In this document: positions 1 to 9,314 of the stretch, piece by piece
Layout: every line of letters starts with the position of its first letter
Position numbering within the stretch: the first letter of the stretch is position 1
Origin: Ruminococcus sp. AF46-10NS
Lineage (GTDB): Bacteria; Bacillota; Clostridia; Lachnospirales; Lachnospiraceae
DNA: 64,000 bases
Direction of reading: 5' to 3'
Assembly (NCBI RefSeq): GCF_003474435.1
Contig: NZ_QRNF01000006.1
Span: 59,592 to 123,591 of the forward strand
Notes under the pieces: model-generated
Database searches by the model: none
The model's input: the letters and a program-made list of their open reading frames with translations, nothing else
What the model was told of the DNA's origin: nothing
Made by a program: the position numbers and the translations under genes

Positions 1-952
1 AGAGTATGTTAAAGTTACAGGCCCTCTTGGTGAGCCGGTAATCTGTGAGTATGGAATTATCGAGAGCACAAAAACAGCAGTTATCGAGATGGCAGGAGCA
101 GCAGGAATCACACAGGTTCCAGATGAGAAAAGAAATCCTCTTTACACCACAACTTACGGTGTAGGTGAGGTTATCAAGGATGCTATCGAAAAAGGCTGCC
201 GCAGATTTATTGTAGGTATCGGCGGAAGTGCTACAAATGACGGCGGTGTGGGAATGCTTCAGGCACTTGGCTACGCATTCCTTGATAAAGACGGCAAACA
301 GGTTCTGCCGGGAGCACGTGGACTCAAGGATATCACAGAGATCACAGATGCCTACGTGATCCCGGAACTTGCAGAATGTAAATTCCGTGTTGCCTGTGAT
401 GTAACCAATCCTCTTTGCGGAGAGCTGGGATGTAGCGCAATCTACGGTCCGCAGAAAGGTGCAACTCCTGAGATGATCAAGGATATGGATCAGTGGCTTG
501 GAGCTTACGCGGAGCTTGCAAAAGGACGTTTTCCGAAGGCAGATCCGGAGTATCCGGGAACAGGAGCAGCCGGTGGAATGGGCTTCGCATTCCTTACCTT
601 TACAGATGCGGTTCTGGAATCCGGTATTAATATCGTTCTGGACGAGACGAAGCTTGAGGATTATATTAAAGACGCAGATCTTGTGATCACAGGTGAGGGC
701 CGCATGGACGGTCAGACTGCCATGGGAAAAGCTCCGGTCGGTGTTGCAAAGCTTGCGAAAAAGCATGGCAAAAAAGTCATCGCTTTTGCAGGTGCGGTAC
801 AGCGTGACGCAAGAGCCTGCAACGATGCAGGAATCGACGCGTTTTTCCCGATCCTCCGCGGTGTGGTAACACTGGAGGAAGCCATGAAGAATGAGAATGC
901 AAAACAGAACATGGCAGATACTGTGGAGCAGGTTATCCGTTTGATGAAGTAA
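1..952 (+). CDS. glxK: glycerate kinase, 5' end outside window
   Basis: Phosphorylates D-glycerate with ATP, feeding glycerate into lower glycolysis. The reading frame is open from base 2, and the first in-window residues (VKVTGPLGEPV, then TAVIEMAGAAG) already match the interior of the GarK/GlxK family, so the true start lies upstream; the ATG at 89 is internal. The glycine-rich family block GIGGSATNDGGVG is present and the C-terminus is complete, ending at TAA 950-952. A strong hairpin terminator follows. Family assignment is firm; the symbol is by family only. Confidence 0.9.
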   Translation, partial: EYVKVTGPLGEPVICEYGIIESTKTAVIEMAGAAGITQVPDEKRNPLYTTTYGVGEVIKDAIEKGCRRFIVGIGGSATNDGGVGMLQALGYAFLDKDGKQVLPGARGLKDITEITDAYVIPELAECKFRVACDVTNPLCGELGCSAIYGPQKGATPEMIKDMDQWLGAYAELAKGRFPKADPEYPGTGAAGGMGFAFLTFTDAVLESGINIVLDETKLEDYIKDADLVITGEGRMDGQTAMGKAPVGVAKLAKKHGKKVIAFAGAVQRDARACNDAGIDAFFPILRGVVTLEEAMKNENAKQNMADTVEQVIRLMK

Positions 953-1048
953 GCCAGGTTGATAAATACTGTATGATGCACGATTTACCAGGAAGCGTGT
1001 TCAGAAAGTAGACAGTAAACCGACTGAAGATATCAGTTTTATATGCAG

Positions 1049-1124
1049 AAAAAAGCCAGACACATTTGAGATGATAAGAATCTTATTTAAAGATTCTGCT
1101 TACAGTCTCAGTGTCTGGCTTTTT
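1049..1124. terminator. bidirectional terminator between glycerate kinase and flavodiiron gene
   Basis: AAAAAGCCAGACAC pairs with GTGTCTGGCTTTTT around an inner AGAATCTT/AAAGATTCT hairpin. U-tracts appear on both strands, so it can serve both convergent genes. Confidence 0.85.
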
Positions 1125-1166
1125 CAGGTTTATAATTTGTGTTCAGACAGAAGTCTCAGTAAATAT

Positions 1167-2958
1167 TTATCCTTCAATCGGCTCGAAGTCAACAGCCCCA
1201 TGTTTGCACAGCGGCAGATGATATCTTCCGGAAGCTCGTCGCCTCGTAGATATATCCGCAGACTTTGCATACCCAGCCTTTTTTTCCTTCGGTCTGAGGC
1301 TTCGGTTTTACATTTTTCTGATAGTAGGTGTAAGTCATAGTCTCCTGATCGCTCATGACACGGGCCTCTGTAACGCTGCAGATGAACATTCCGTGTGTGC
1401 CAAGATCCACATAATTTTCTACTTTCAGAGACATGAATGCGTTGATATATTTATCCAGGAATACCAGTCCATTGTCAGAATGATTCACTTTCTGGCCGGC
1501 AAACTTATCTGCGCTTCTTCCAGACTGGAAACCAAATTGCTCAAAAACAGAGAACGGAGCGTCCACGGAGAGACAGTTTACATTCATAATACCGGTCTGC
1601 TGGATCACATGATGAGAATAGTTGGCTTTGTTGATATTGACGGCTACGCGGTAAGGATTGTCAGTAAGCTGTGTAACGGTGTTGACGATAAGACCGTTGT
1701 CTTTTTTGCCATCGTTTGAGGTTACTACATAGAGACCGTAGCCGATACGGAACAGTGCAGTCATATCACTTTTGTTTGCAAGACTGTCGTTTTTTGCGAT
1801 ATATTCCTGGCAGAGCTCATCAGCCATTACATCCATCTGTTTGCGGTTTTCCTCGTTTACTGCAGACATGATCTTTACAGTAGTGTTCAACCAGTTGATC
1901 TTTTTGCATTTGGAAAGCATTTCTTTCATAACCTTGGCGGCCAGTGGTGCCCAGCTTCCATTTTCGATAAGACCTACGGTACGGTTCTGGAAATTATGCT
2001 CCACCAGACGGGTAATAAAATCATTCATAAACGGATAGATACTTGCGTTATAGGTAGTGGTTGCCAGAACCAGCTTGGAGTAGCGAAAAGCATCGCTGAG
2101 TGCCTGGGACATGTCATCTCTTGCCAGGTCATAGATCAGCACTCTCGGACATCCTTTGGCACGGAATTTGTCGGCAAGCTGCTGAACCGCTGTTCTTGTG
2201 TGTCCGTACACGGAAGTATATGCGATCACGATTCCGTCATCCTCCGGTGTGTAGGAAGACCAGGTATCGTAAAGCCCGATATAATGTCCGAGGTTTTCAT
2301 TAAGAACCGGTCCGTGAAGCGGGCAGATGGTCTGGATATCCAGAGCTGCAGCAACCTTGAGAAGCTTCTGTACCTGCGCGCCGTATTTGCCGACAATGCC
2401 GATAAAATATCTTCTTGCCTCATCATCCCATGGCTCATCCACATCCAGAGCACCGAATTTTCCGAAACCATCTGCGGAAAAAAGTACTTTATCTGTGCTG
2501 TCATAAGTAACCATAACCTCCGGCCAGTGTACCATCGGGGCGAATACGAAGGTCAGGTTATGATTTCCCAGAGAAAGGCTGGAGCCATTATCTACGACAA
2601 TTTTCTGACCTTCCAGATCCAGATCAAAAAAGTTCTGGATCATAGCAAAAGCTTTCTGATTGGAGACAACAGTAGTATCTGGATAAACCTTCATGAAGTT
2701 TGCAATATTAGCTGCATGATCCGGTTCCATATGCTGTACGATGAGATAATCAGGTCTTCGGTTTCCGAGAACCTGCTGGATATTATCAAGCCATTCGTGG
2801 GTAAAATTGGCATCTACTGTATCCATGACAGCAGTTTTTTCGTCCAGGATCACATAGGAGTTGTAGGACATACCGTTTGGAACTTTGTACTGGCCTTCGA
2901 AAAGGTCAATCTGGTGATCGTTTACGCCTACATATTTGATAGTATCTGTGATTTTCAT
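1167..2958 (-). CDS. flavodiiron protein with flavin reductase and rubredoxin domains (two frameshifts near 3' end)
   Basis: Predicted cytoplasmic O2/NO reductase that protects an anaerobe. Domains in order are a metallo-beta-lactamase-like diiron domain (about 1-245, HMEPDH at 76-81), flavodoxin (about 250-390, TSVYGHT FMN loop), flavin reductase (about 400-555) and C-terminal rubredoxin (GWVCKVCGYIYE). As read, the rubredoxin frame is lost after its first CxxC. Adding one base at GAGGCGAC (GGG expected) and one at TGCCGCTG (CCC expected) restores the second Cys pair and the end DFEPIEG, with stop at 1167-1169, about 597 aa. The start is the ATG at 2958, preceded by AAAGAGG; an upstream TTG at 2964 is worse placed. 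It is divergent from a Crp/Fnr regulator. Confidence 0.88.
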
Positions 2959-3057
2959 GAGCAATACCTCTTTTCTTTCTATGGTGGATTTATGTGAGTG
3001 GCTGTTTTATTTGTTCTTAACTTTGATAAAAATATAACAGATTCGCCACAATAATTC

Positions 3058-3073
3058 TGTTGCAAATACAACA
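3058..3073. promoter_or_regulatory. candidate Crp/Fnr operator
   Basis: TGTTG-CAAATA-CAACA is a perfect dyad about 100 bp upstream of the flavodiiron start, inside the 370-bp gap shared with the divergent Crp/Fnr gene. The rest of the gap (2959-3328) shows only AT-rich promoter-like DNA, including a possible TTTACA/TATAAA pair just before the regulator. Binding is inferred from position and symmetry. Confidence 0.4.
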
Positions 3074-3328
3074 AAATATGGAAAATATATAAATGTCATT
3101 ATTAAAATAAACATTTTTCCAGGGGATTATTACAGCGTGTTTTCCAGATAATGTTTTATAAAATGCTTGTGATTTCGGTGCATTGCGAAGTGTACTGCTG
3201 GCCACGGAGTGAACAGTAATACAGAGCGTGATGTCATTCATGGAATGAACCGCTTTATCTTTACATTTCAGATATGCTGGTATAAAATCATGAGCAGATA
3301 ACATGGGGAAGGATGGGGAAAAGAAGCT

Positions 3329-3967
3329 ATGGAGCATATCACATTATTTACGGATATTCTGCCCGAAGAGCAGGAAAGAATGCGTGTCTGTTTCAAAGTC
3401 CGGGAGGCTTTTTTCCAGAATGGGGAGACGATCATGGAATATTCCAGCTCCATGAAAAAAATCGGTCTGATCCAGGAGGGACGGGCAGTTCTTTACTGCT
3501 GTGATGAAGACGGGAATGAGTATGTGATCGATGAACTGAACAGAGACAGCGTGTTTGGAGAGCCTTTTTTGCTTCCGGCAGATTCCCAGCATTATTATGT
3601 GTGTGCCACTACGGATACGAAGGTGATGTTTATTGATTATGAGCACGTGATCAAGCGATGTGAAAATGCCTGTCATCATCACAGTCAGATGGTCAGCAAT
3701 CTTCTGCAGATGATCGCACTTCGCTCCAGACAGCAGACGGACCGTATCTATATGCTTTCCAGGTCCAGCACCAGAAAAAAACTGATGGCGTATCTTCATT
3801 CACTGGCCGCAGAGAAGAATACTGGGAAGTTTAAACTGCCGATGTCATATACTGCGCTGGCTCAGTACTTGAGTGTGGACCGCAGTGCCATGATGCGAGA
3901 GATCAGGAATCTGACTGATGAAGGTGTACTGTGGCGTGACGGGCGGAATGTGGAACTGCTTATGTGA
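3329..3967 (+). CDS. Crp/Fnr family transcriptional regulator
   Basis: DNA-binding regulator of 212 aa with an N-terminal cyclic-nucleotide-binding-like sensor fold (about 10-120), a dimerisation helix, and a C-terminal winged helix (about 145-210, with LAQYLSVDRSAMMREIRNL as the recognition unit). No FNR-type cysteine cluster is evident, so the signal is not obvious; heme or redox sensing is possible but not shown. It is divergent from the flavodiiron gene, which suggests control of that O2/NO defence enzyme (inference). Confidence 0.85.
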   Translation: MEHITLFTDILPEEQERMRVCFKVREAFFQNGETIMEYSSSMKKIGLIQEGRAVLYCCDEDGNEYVIDELNRDSVFGEPFLLPADSQHYYVCATTDTKVMFIDYEHVIKRCENACHHHSQMVSNLLQMIALRSRQQTDRIYMLSRSSTRKKLMAYLHSLAAEKNTGKFKLPMSYTALAQYLSVDRSAMMREIRNLTDEGVLWRDGRNVELLM

Positions 3968-4043
3968 ATGTAGAAGAGGGGAAATAAAATGCAAATGACT
4001 GTTTTGCTGTGTGTTTTGCAGAAATGCGAGAGGAGAAGCTATT

Positions 4044-4535
4044 GTGAATATTACAGTAAGAAAATACGAGGAAAAAGATCTTCCGGACCTGATCCGGATC
4101 TGGAATGAGGTTGTAGAAGATGGCGTGGCTTTTCCACAGGAAGAATATCTGAACGAAGAAACAGGAAGAAATTTTTTTGCGGAGCAGACATATACAGCTG
4201 CGGCTGTAGATAAGGAAAGCGGAAAGGTTTATGGCCTTTATATTCTTCATCCTAATAATATAGGAAGATGCGGACATATCTGCAACGCCAGCTATGCAGT
4301 AAGCAGAGATTCCAGGGGCCTTCATATCGGAGAAAAACTGGTGTCGGACTGTCTGGTGCAGGGAAAAGAGCACGGCTTTGGAGTTCTGCAGTTTAATGCG
4401 GTCGTGGCATGTAATGTTCATGCAAGACATCTTTATGAGAGACTTGGCTTCGTGCAGCTTGGCGTGATCCCGAAGGGATTCCGTATGAAGGACGGACATT
4501 ATGAGGATATCTGCCCGTATTATCATGAACTGTAG
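4044..4535 (+). CDS. GNAT family N-acetyltransferase
   Basis: Predicted acetyl-CoA-dependent acyltransferase, about 163 aa. It begins NITVRKYEEKDLPDLIRIWNE, a typical GNAT beta1-alpha1, and carries the acetyl-CoA pyrophosphate-loop region SRGLHIGEKL followed by N-VHARHLYERLGF. GTG 4044 was chosen because AGGAG lies 8 bases upstream; an ATG at 4011 has no comparable site. The substrate is unknown. It follows the Crp/Fnr gene in the same direction with a 76-base gap. Confidence 0.85.
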   Translation: MNITVRKYEEKDLPDLIRIWNEVVEDGVAFPQEEYLNEETGRNFFAEQTYTAAAVDKESGKVYGLYILHPNNIGRCGHICNASYAVSRDSRGLHIGEKLVSDCLVQGKEHGFGVLQFNAVVACNVHARHLYERLGFVQLGVIPKGFRMKDGHYEDICPYYHEL

Positions 4536-4615
4536 AGACAGAAGATATTTGGAACGATCTCAAACTCCCAGCAGAGCTGGTGGTACTGACTTTGCAGGAA
4601 AAGAAAGGATTCATT

Positions 4616-5179
4616 ATGAAAAATCTTCAGATCACAGCATATACTCAGCATTTTATCAGGCAGCAGGTAATGCCGGGGGATATCTGTATTGATGCAACGA
4701 TGGGAAATGGGAATGATACTGCACTTCTGAGCAGGCTTGCAGGAGAGAAGGGTCATGTGATTGCTTTTGATATCCAGAAGCAGGCACTGGAGCATACTGG
4801 GGAACGGCTTTTGAAGGATGGCTGCCCTGAGAATTATCAGCTGTTCCTGGATTCCCATGAAAATATGATGAACTATGCAAAACCGGATACCGTATCCTGC
4901 ATCACCTTTAATCTGGGTTATCTTCCTGGTGGAGATCATTCCATTGCAACTAAGGCTGACAGCAGCAAAAAAGCTGTGGAAGCTGGTCTTCACCTGCTGA
5001 AAAAAGGCGGCCTTATGACATTGTGTATCTACAGCGGCGGAGATACCGGATTTCAGGAGCGGGATGCGATGCTGGATTTTATCCGGCAGCTGGATCCGCA
5101 TAAATATCTGGTTATCCAGTCAGAATATGTAAATCGCCCCAATGATCCGCCAATACCGGTGCTGATTGTTAAACTATAA
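4616..5179 (+). CDS. mnmM: class I SAM methyltransferase, MnmM/YtqB type
   Basis: Rossmann methyltransferase of 187 aa. The SAM motif DATMGNGNDTALL and the NLGYLPGGDHSI block match the YtqB family, now known as MnmM, which converts nm5s2U34 to mnm5s2U34 in tRNA in Gram-positive bacteria. The start is ATG 4616 with GAAAGGA upstream; the longer frame from 4580 lacks a ribosome site. The next gene starts 16 bases downstream, so the two are probably co-transcribed. The function is family-based. Confidence 0.82.
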   Translation: MKNLQITAYTQHFIRQQVMPGDICIDATMGNGNDTALLSRLAGEKGHVIAFDIQKQALEHTGERLLKDGCPENYQLFLDSHENMMNYAKPDTVSCITFNLGYLPGGDHSIATKADSSKKAVEAGLHLLKKGGLMTLCIYSGGDTGFQERDAMLDFIRQLDPHKYLVIQSEYVNRPNDPPIPVLIVKL

Positions 5180-5195
5180 GAGGAAGGGGAAAATC

Positions 5196-5462
5196 ATGAA
5201 CGATTACATATATTATTATCTTCTTGCCGTAAACATTCTGGCTTTCGTGCTGTTCGGCATCGATAAACAAAAAGCCCGCCACAACCTCTGGCGCATTCCG
5301 GAGAAAACCCTTCTCATCAGTGCTCTCATCGGAGGCAGTGCCGGAGCAATCTTAGGCATGCAGTTTTTCCATCATAAAACCCGCAAGCCTAAATTTGCAG
5401 TCGGTGTTCCGGTGATACTGGTTGTGGAGAGTGTTGTGGTTTGGTTTATACAGACAATGTAA
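5196..5462 (+). CDS. DUF1294 small membrane protein
   Basis: An 88-aa protein with a hydrophobic N-terminal helix, a basic loop containing GIDKQKA and WRIPE, and two further hydrophobic stretches ending VVWFIQTM. The D-K-x-A and R-I-P-E signatures are those of the DUF1294 family, whose function is unknown. ATG 5196 is preceded by AGGGGAAAA. A strong terminator overlaps its stop. Confidence 0.85.
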   Translation: MNDYIYYYLLAVNILAFVLFGIDKQKARHNLWRIPEKTLLISALIGGSAGAILGMQFFHHKTRKPKFAVGVPVILVVESVVVWFIQTM

Positions 5463-5524
5463 ATAACAGCTGCCTGTCAGGCAGTGGGGTTTAATACTCC
5501 ACGTCTGCGGCAGCTGTTATTTTA
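5461..5524. terminator. terminator after DUF1294 gene
   Basis: AAATAACAGCTGCC pairs with GGCAGCTGTTATTT, enclosing a second GTGG/CCAC hairpin. It isolates the fatty-acid operon from upstream transcription. Confidence 0.85.
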
Positions 5525-5587
5525 TGAAAAGCCGGTTAAATAAAGCGATAACGCAGCTCATACTAAAGGCTGCTATAACATTTCTTC

Positions 5588-5615
5588 TTGACAAATACTT
5601 TTATGATGATATAAT
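5588..5615 (+). promoter_or_regulatory. promoter of the fatty-acid synthesis operon
   Basis: TTGACA (5588-5593), a 16-base spacer and TATAAT (5610-5615), about 70 bases ahead of fabH. Both hexamers are consensus sigma-A sequences. Confidence 0.85.
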
Positions 5616-5627
5616 TTGATAATCAAA
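5615..5627. promoter_or_regulatory. FabT-like operator palindrome
   Basis: TTTGATAATCAAA is a perfect 13-bp palindrome starting on the last base of the -10 box. It resembles the streptococcal FabT box (TTTGA-N-TCAAA type). The operon ends with a MarR/FabT-like gene, so autoregulated repression of fab/acc genes is likely (inference). Confidence 0.72.
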
Positions 5628-5683
5628 ATATTTTAAAGTAAAATATAATCCAGAGAACAGCAGTAAAGATTATGGAGAGAAAT

Positions 5684-6648
5684 ATGACAGGTAAAATATG
5701 TGGAACAGGTTCCTGGGCACCACTGAAAGTATGGGACAACAACGATCTGGCCAGGATGGTGGACACCAGTGATGAATGGATCCGGGAAAGAACCGGAGTG
5801 GTGCAGAGACACATTGCGGAAGAAAATGAAGATACTGTGACAATGGCATCAAGGGCCGCACAGAGAGCACTGGAAGATGCAGATATTAAGGCAGAGGAGA
5901 TCGACCTTATTATTGTAGCGACAATCTCACCAACTGAGATCATGCCCTGTGTGGCATGCAGAGTGCAGGAAAAACTTGGCGCAGAAAAGGCTACCTGTTT
6001 CGATCTGAACGGAGCCTGTACAGGATCTCTTCTGGCATTAAACACAGCACAGGCTTATCTGTCCCAGGGAATTTATCAGACAGCACTTGTGATCGGTGCA
6101 GAAAAATTGTCCGCTTTAACGGACTGGACAGATCGAGGCACCTGCATCCTTTTTGGGGATGGAGCAGGAGCAGTTGTACTGAAAGCAGAAGAAAGCGGCA
6201 GATATGCCAGGTAACACAGTCCATCGGAAAAAAAGGCGGTGCACTTACACTGCGAAGCAGAAACCAGATCCAATACGAAACAGATCCCAAAGCAAAAGAA
6301 ACCTACATACAAATGAATGGAAAAGAAGTTTTTACCTTCGCAGTTTCGAAAGTTCCGGAGGCAGTAAAAAATCTTCTTTCCAGAGAAAAAGTTCCATGTG
6401 AGGACATCCGATATTATCTTCTTCATCAGGCAAACGAGCGGATCATCCGCTCAGCAGCAAGGCGAATAGGAGAAGACATTTCCAAGTTTCCCATGAATAT
6501 GGATGAATACGGAAATACCTCATCAGCAAGTCTTCTGATCCTTCTGGATGAGGTGAAAAAAAGCGGAAAACTGCAGAGAGGCGATAAGCTGATACTTGCA
6601 GGTTTCGGCGGTGGATTGACATATGGAGCGAGTTTGATTGAGTATTAA
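5684..6648 (+). CDS. fabH: 3-oxoacyl-ACP synthase III (one frameshift)
   Basis: Condenses acetyl-CoA (or a branched primer) with malonyl-ACP to start fatty-acid synthesis. The active-site Cys (LNGACTGSLLAL), His (LHQANERI) and Asn (GNTSSAS) are all present, but the last two are in another frame. The break is at GATATGCCAGGTAAC near 6207; GCCCAG instead of GCCAG restores one 321-aa protein, the usual FabH length. The start is ATG 5684 with GGAGAG 6 bases upstream, in preference to ATG 5672. As the first gene of an otherwise intact operon, the break is more likely sequence error than decay. No acpP separates it from fabK. Confidence 0.9.
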
Positions 6649-6665
6649 TTTCCCGGAGGTAAAAA

Positions 6666-7610
6666 ATGAAAACGAGAATCACAGAATTACTTGGTATTGA
6701 ATATCCTGTCATTCAGGGCGGTATGGCCTGGGTAGCAGATCATCATATTGCAGCTGCTGTATCTGAAGCTGGCGGCCTTGGGCTGATCGCAGCAGCCAAT
6801 GCACCGGCTGAATGGGTTCGCGAGCAGATCCGCGAGGCAAAAAAGCTGACAGACAAGCCTTTTGGTGTAAACATCATGCTTATGAGCCCAAGTGCAGATG
6901 AGGTTGCAAAGATTGTAGTAGAAGAAGGAATCAAGGTGGTAACAACAGGTGCCGGAAGTCCTGAGAAATACATGGAAGCATGGAAAACAGCCGGAGTAAA
7001 AGTTATTCCGGTGGTTGCATCAGTAGCTCTTGCAAGAAGAATGGAACGTTGTGGTGCAGATGCTGTTGTGGCAGAGGGAACGGAGTCAGGCGGACATATC
7101 GGAGAGACAACAACAATGGCACTGGTGCCACAGGTTGTTGATGCAGTACAGATCCCGGTGATCGCAGCAGGCGGAATCGCAGACGGCCGCGGAATCGCGG
7201 CAGCCTTTATGCTGGGAGCAGAAGGTGTACAGATGGGAACACGTTTCGTAGCAACTGAGGAATGTAATGTCCATGAGAATTATAAGCAGTTCCTTCTGAA
7301 AGCAAAAGATATCGATACAAGAGTAACCGGCCGTACCACAGGCCATCCGGTACGTACGTTAAGAAATCCGATGACAAAAGAATATCTGGAAAAAGAAGCA
7401 GCAGGAGCATCTTTTGAGGAGCTTGAGATGCTCACACTTGGAGGACTTCGCAAGGCTGTTGTAGATGGTGATGTAAAAACAGGAAGCGTCATGTCCGGCC
7501 AGATCGCAGGAATGGTGAAAGATGTGCCGACCTGTAAAGAGCTTATGACGAGACTGATCGCGGAAACGAAGGAAGCTGTAAAAAAACACGCTTTTCTTGT
7601 GGAGGAATAA
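6666..7610 (+). CDS. fabK: enoyl-ACP reductase II (FMN)
   Basis: FMN-dependent NAD(P)H enoyl-ACP reductase, the last step of each elongation cycle; it replaces FabI and is intrinsically triclosan-resistant. The 314-aa TIM barrel starts TELLGIEYPVIQGGMAWVAD, with EGTESGGHIGE and IAAGGIADGRGIAAA as flavin/phosphate-binding segments, the family signature shared with nitronate monooxygenases. Position in a fab operon decides for FabK. GGAGGT lies 7 bases before the ATG; fabD follows after 4 bases. Confidence 0.93.
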   Translation: MKTRITELLGIEYPVIQGGMAWVADHHIAAAVSEAGGLGLIAAANAPAEWVREQIREAKKLTDKPFGVNIMLMSPSADEVAKIVVEEGIKVVTTGAGSPEKYMEAWKTAGVKVIPVVASVALARRMERCGADAVVAEGTESGGHIGETTTMALVPQVVDAVQIPVIAAGGIADGRGIAAAFMLGAEGVQMGTRFVATEECNVHENYKQFLLKAKDIDTRVTGRTTGHPVRTLRNPMTKEYLEKEAAGASFEELEMLTLGGLRKAVVDGDVKTGSVMSGQIAGMVKDVPTCKELMTRLIAETKEAVKKHAFLVEE

Positions 7611-7614
7611 GCAA

Positions 7615-8535
7615 ATGGGAAAAATAGCATTTATCTTTCCAGGCCAGGGCGCACAGAAAGCTGGTATGGGAAAAGATTTTTATGAAAAATATGACACAGC
7701 AAAAAAGGTTTTTGATTCAGCCAGTGAGTGGCTGGATCTTGACATGAAAGCTCTCTGCTTTGAGGAGAATGATAAACTTGACCTTACCGAGTATACACAG
7801 GCGGCACTTGTCACAACCTGTCTTGCAATGGAAAAAGTAACAGAAGAAATGGGACTTCACCCGGACGTGACAGCAGGGTTAAGCCTTGGAGAATACTGTG
7901 CCATTGAAGCAGCAGGCGGCATGGATTTGAAAGATGCCATTACAACGGTAAGAAAAAGAGGAATCCTTATGGAGCAGGCTGTTCCGGCAGGACAGGGCAG
8001 CATGGCAGCTGTAATGGGAATGGAAACAGAGAAGATCGAGGAAGTGATTGCAGATATTCCGGATGTGAGCATTGCCAATTATAACTGTCCGGGGCAGATC
8101 GTGATCACAGGACTTGCACAGGCAGTCAGTGAAGCTTCCGAAAAACTGAAAGAAGCAGGTGGAAGAAGAGTGATCCCGTTAAATGTGAGTGGTCCTTTCC
8201 ATTCTGCAATGCTGAAAGAAGCAGGAAAAGAGCTGGGCAAGGTTCTGGAAAATGTCACTCTTCATCCACTTCAGATCCCATATGTCACAAATGTAACAGC
8301 AGAGTATGTGGAAGATTCAGCAGAGACAAAAGCATTTCTGGAAGAACAGATCGCTTCTTCTGTCCGCTGGCAGCAGAGTGTAGAAAATATGATCAGCCAG
8401 GGAGTTGATACATTTGTAGAGATCGGACCAGGAAGAACTCTTGCCGGATTCATGAGAAAGATCAACAGGAACGTAAAAGTATATAATATCCAGACAGTAG
8501 AAGATGCAGAAAAAGTCTGCCAGGAAATCGGATGA
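7615..8535 (+). CDS. fabD: malonyl-CoA:ACP transacylase
   Basis: Moves malonyl from CoA to acyl carrier protein. The sequence begins GKIAFIFPGQGAQKAGMG; the nucleophile Ser lies in AGLSLGEY and the catalytic His in SGPFHSAML. It has 306 aa, the family length. ATG 7615 is preceded by GGAGGA; an upstream in-frame ATG at 7597 lies within the fabK end and lacks a site. Confidence 0.94.
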   Translation: MGKIAFIFPGQGAQKAGMGKDFYEKYDTAKKVFDSASEWLDLDMKALCFEENDKLDLTEYTQAALVTTCLAMEKVTEEMGLHPDVTAGLSLGEYCAIEAAGGMDLKDAITTVRKRGILMEQAVPAGQGSMAAVMGMETEKIEEVIADIPDVSIANYNCPGQIVITGLAQAVSEASEKLKEAGGRRVIPLNVSGPFHSAMLKEAGKELGKVLENVTLHPLQIPYVTNVTAEYVEDSAETKAFLEEQIASSVRWQQSVENMISQGVDTFVEIGPGRTLAGFMRKINRNVKVYNIQTVEDAEKVCQEIG

Positions 8536-8561
8536 AGATAATCGCCCAGAAAGGAATTCAT

Positions 8562-9301
8562 ATGTCAGATAAAAAAATCGCAGTAGTAACAGGCGGTGCG
8601 CGTGGAATCGGAAAAGCCATTGCCATGGAACTTGCAAAAGCAGGAAATATTGTAGTGATCAATTATAATGGTTCAGCAGACAAAGCAGAAGAGACAAAAA
8701 AAGAGATTGAGGCAGCTGGTGGACAGGCAGATGTGATGCAGTGCAACGTGGCAGATTTTAATGCGTGTGAGACTTTTTTCAAGGTTATTGCAGAAAGATA
8801 TGGAAGAGTCGATATCCTGGTAAACAATGCGGGAATCACAAAAGACGGACTTCTCATGAAGATGAGTGAAGAAGATTTTTCCAGAGTAATTGATGTGAAT
8901 CTGAAAGGTACGTTCAACTGTATCCGACATGTGTCCAGAATGATGCTGAGACAGCGAAGTGGCCGGATCATCAGCCTTGCGTCTGTAGTAGGTCTCCACG
9001 GAAACGCAGGACAGGCCAACTACGCAGCCTCAAAAGCAGGAATCATCGGTCTGACAAAATCCGCTGCAAAAGAGCTTGCATCCAGAGGAATCACCGTAAA
9101 CGCCATTGCCCCGGGATTTATCAAAACAGATATGACAGACGTGCTTTCTGACAAAGTAAAAGAAAATATCGCGGCATCTATCCAATGGGAAAAATGGGAA
9201 CAACAGAAGATGTGGCAAAAGCAGCAGCATTTCTGGCATCTGACGGTGCACGTTATATCACAGGACAGGTGCTCAGTGTAGATGGCGGAATGGCAATGTA
9301 G
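8562..9301 (+). CDS. fabG: 3-oxoacyl-ACP reductase (one frameshift)
   Basis: NADPH-dependent reduction of 3-oxoacyl-ACP. SDR motifs are TGGARGIG (cofactor loop), NNAG, and the catalytic Ser...Tyr-x3-Lys in [11 protein letters not shown]. The frame is lost at ATCTATCCAATGGG (about 9187). One extra C (ATC CCA ATG GGA) restores IPMGKMG and the canonical end [14 protein letters not shown] with TAG at 9299-9301, giving 246 aa. The unrepaired frame runs to 9281. ATG 8562 has AAGGA 6 bases upstream. Essential in type II synthesis, so error is the likely cause. Confidence 0.92.
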
Positions 9302-9314
9302 AGGAGATTTGAGG

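Noticed and set aside
1996..2997. 333-aa open frame on the plus strand
   Set aside because: Antisense to the flavodiiron gene, no ribosome site and no family resemblance.
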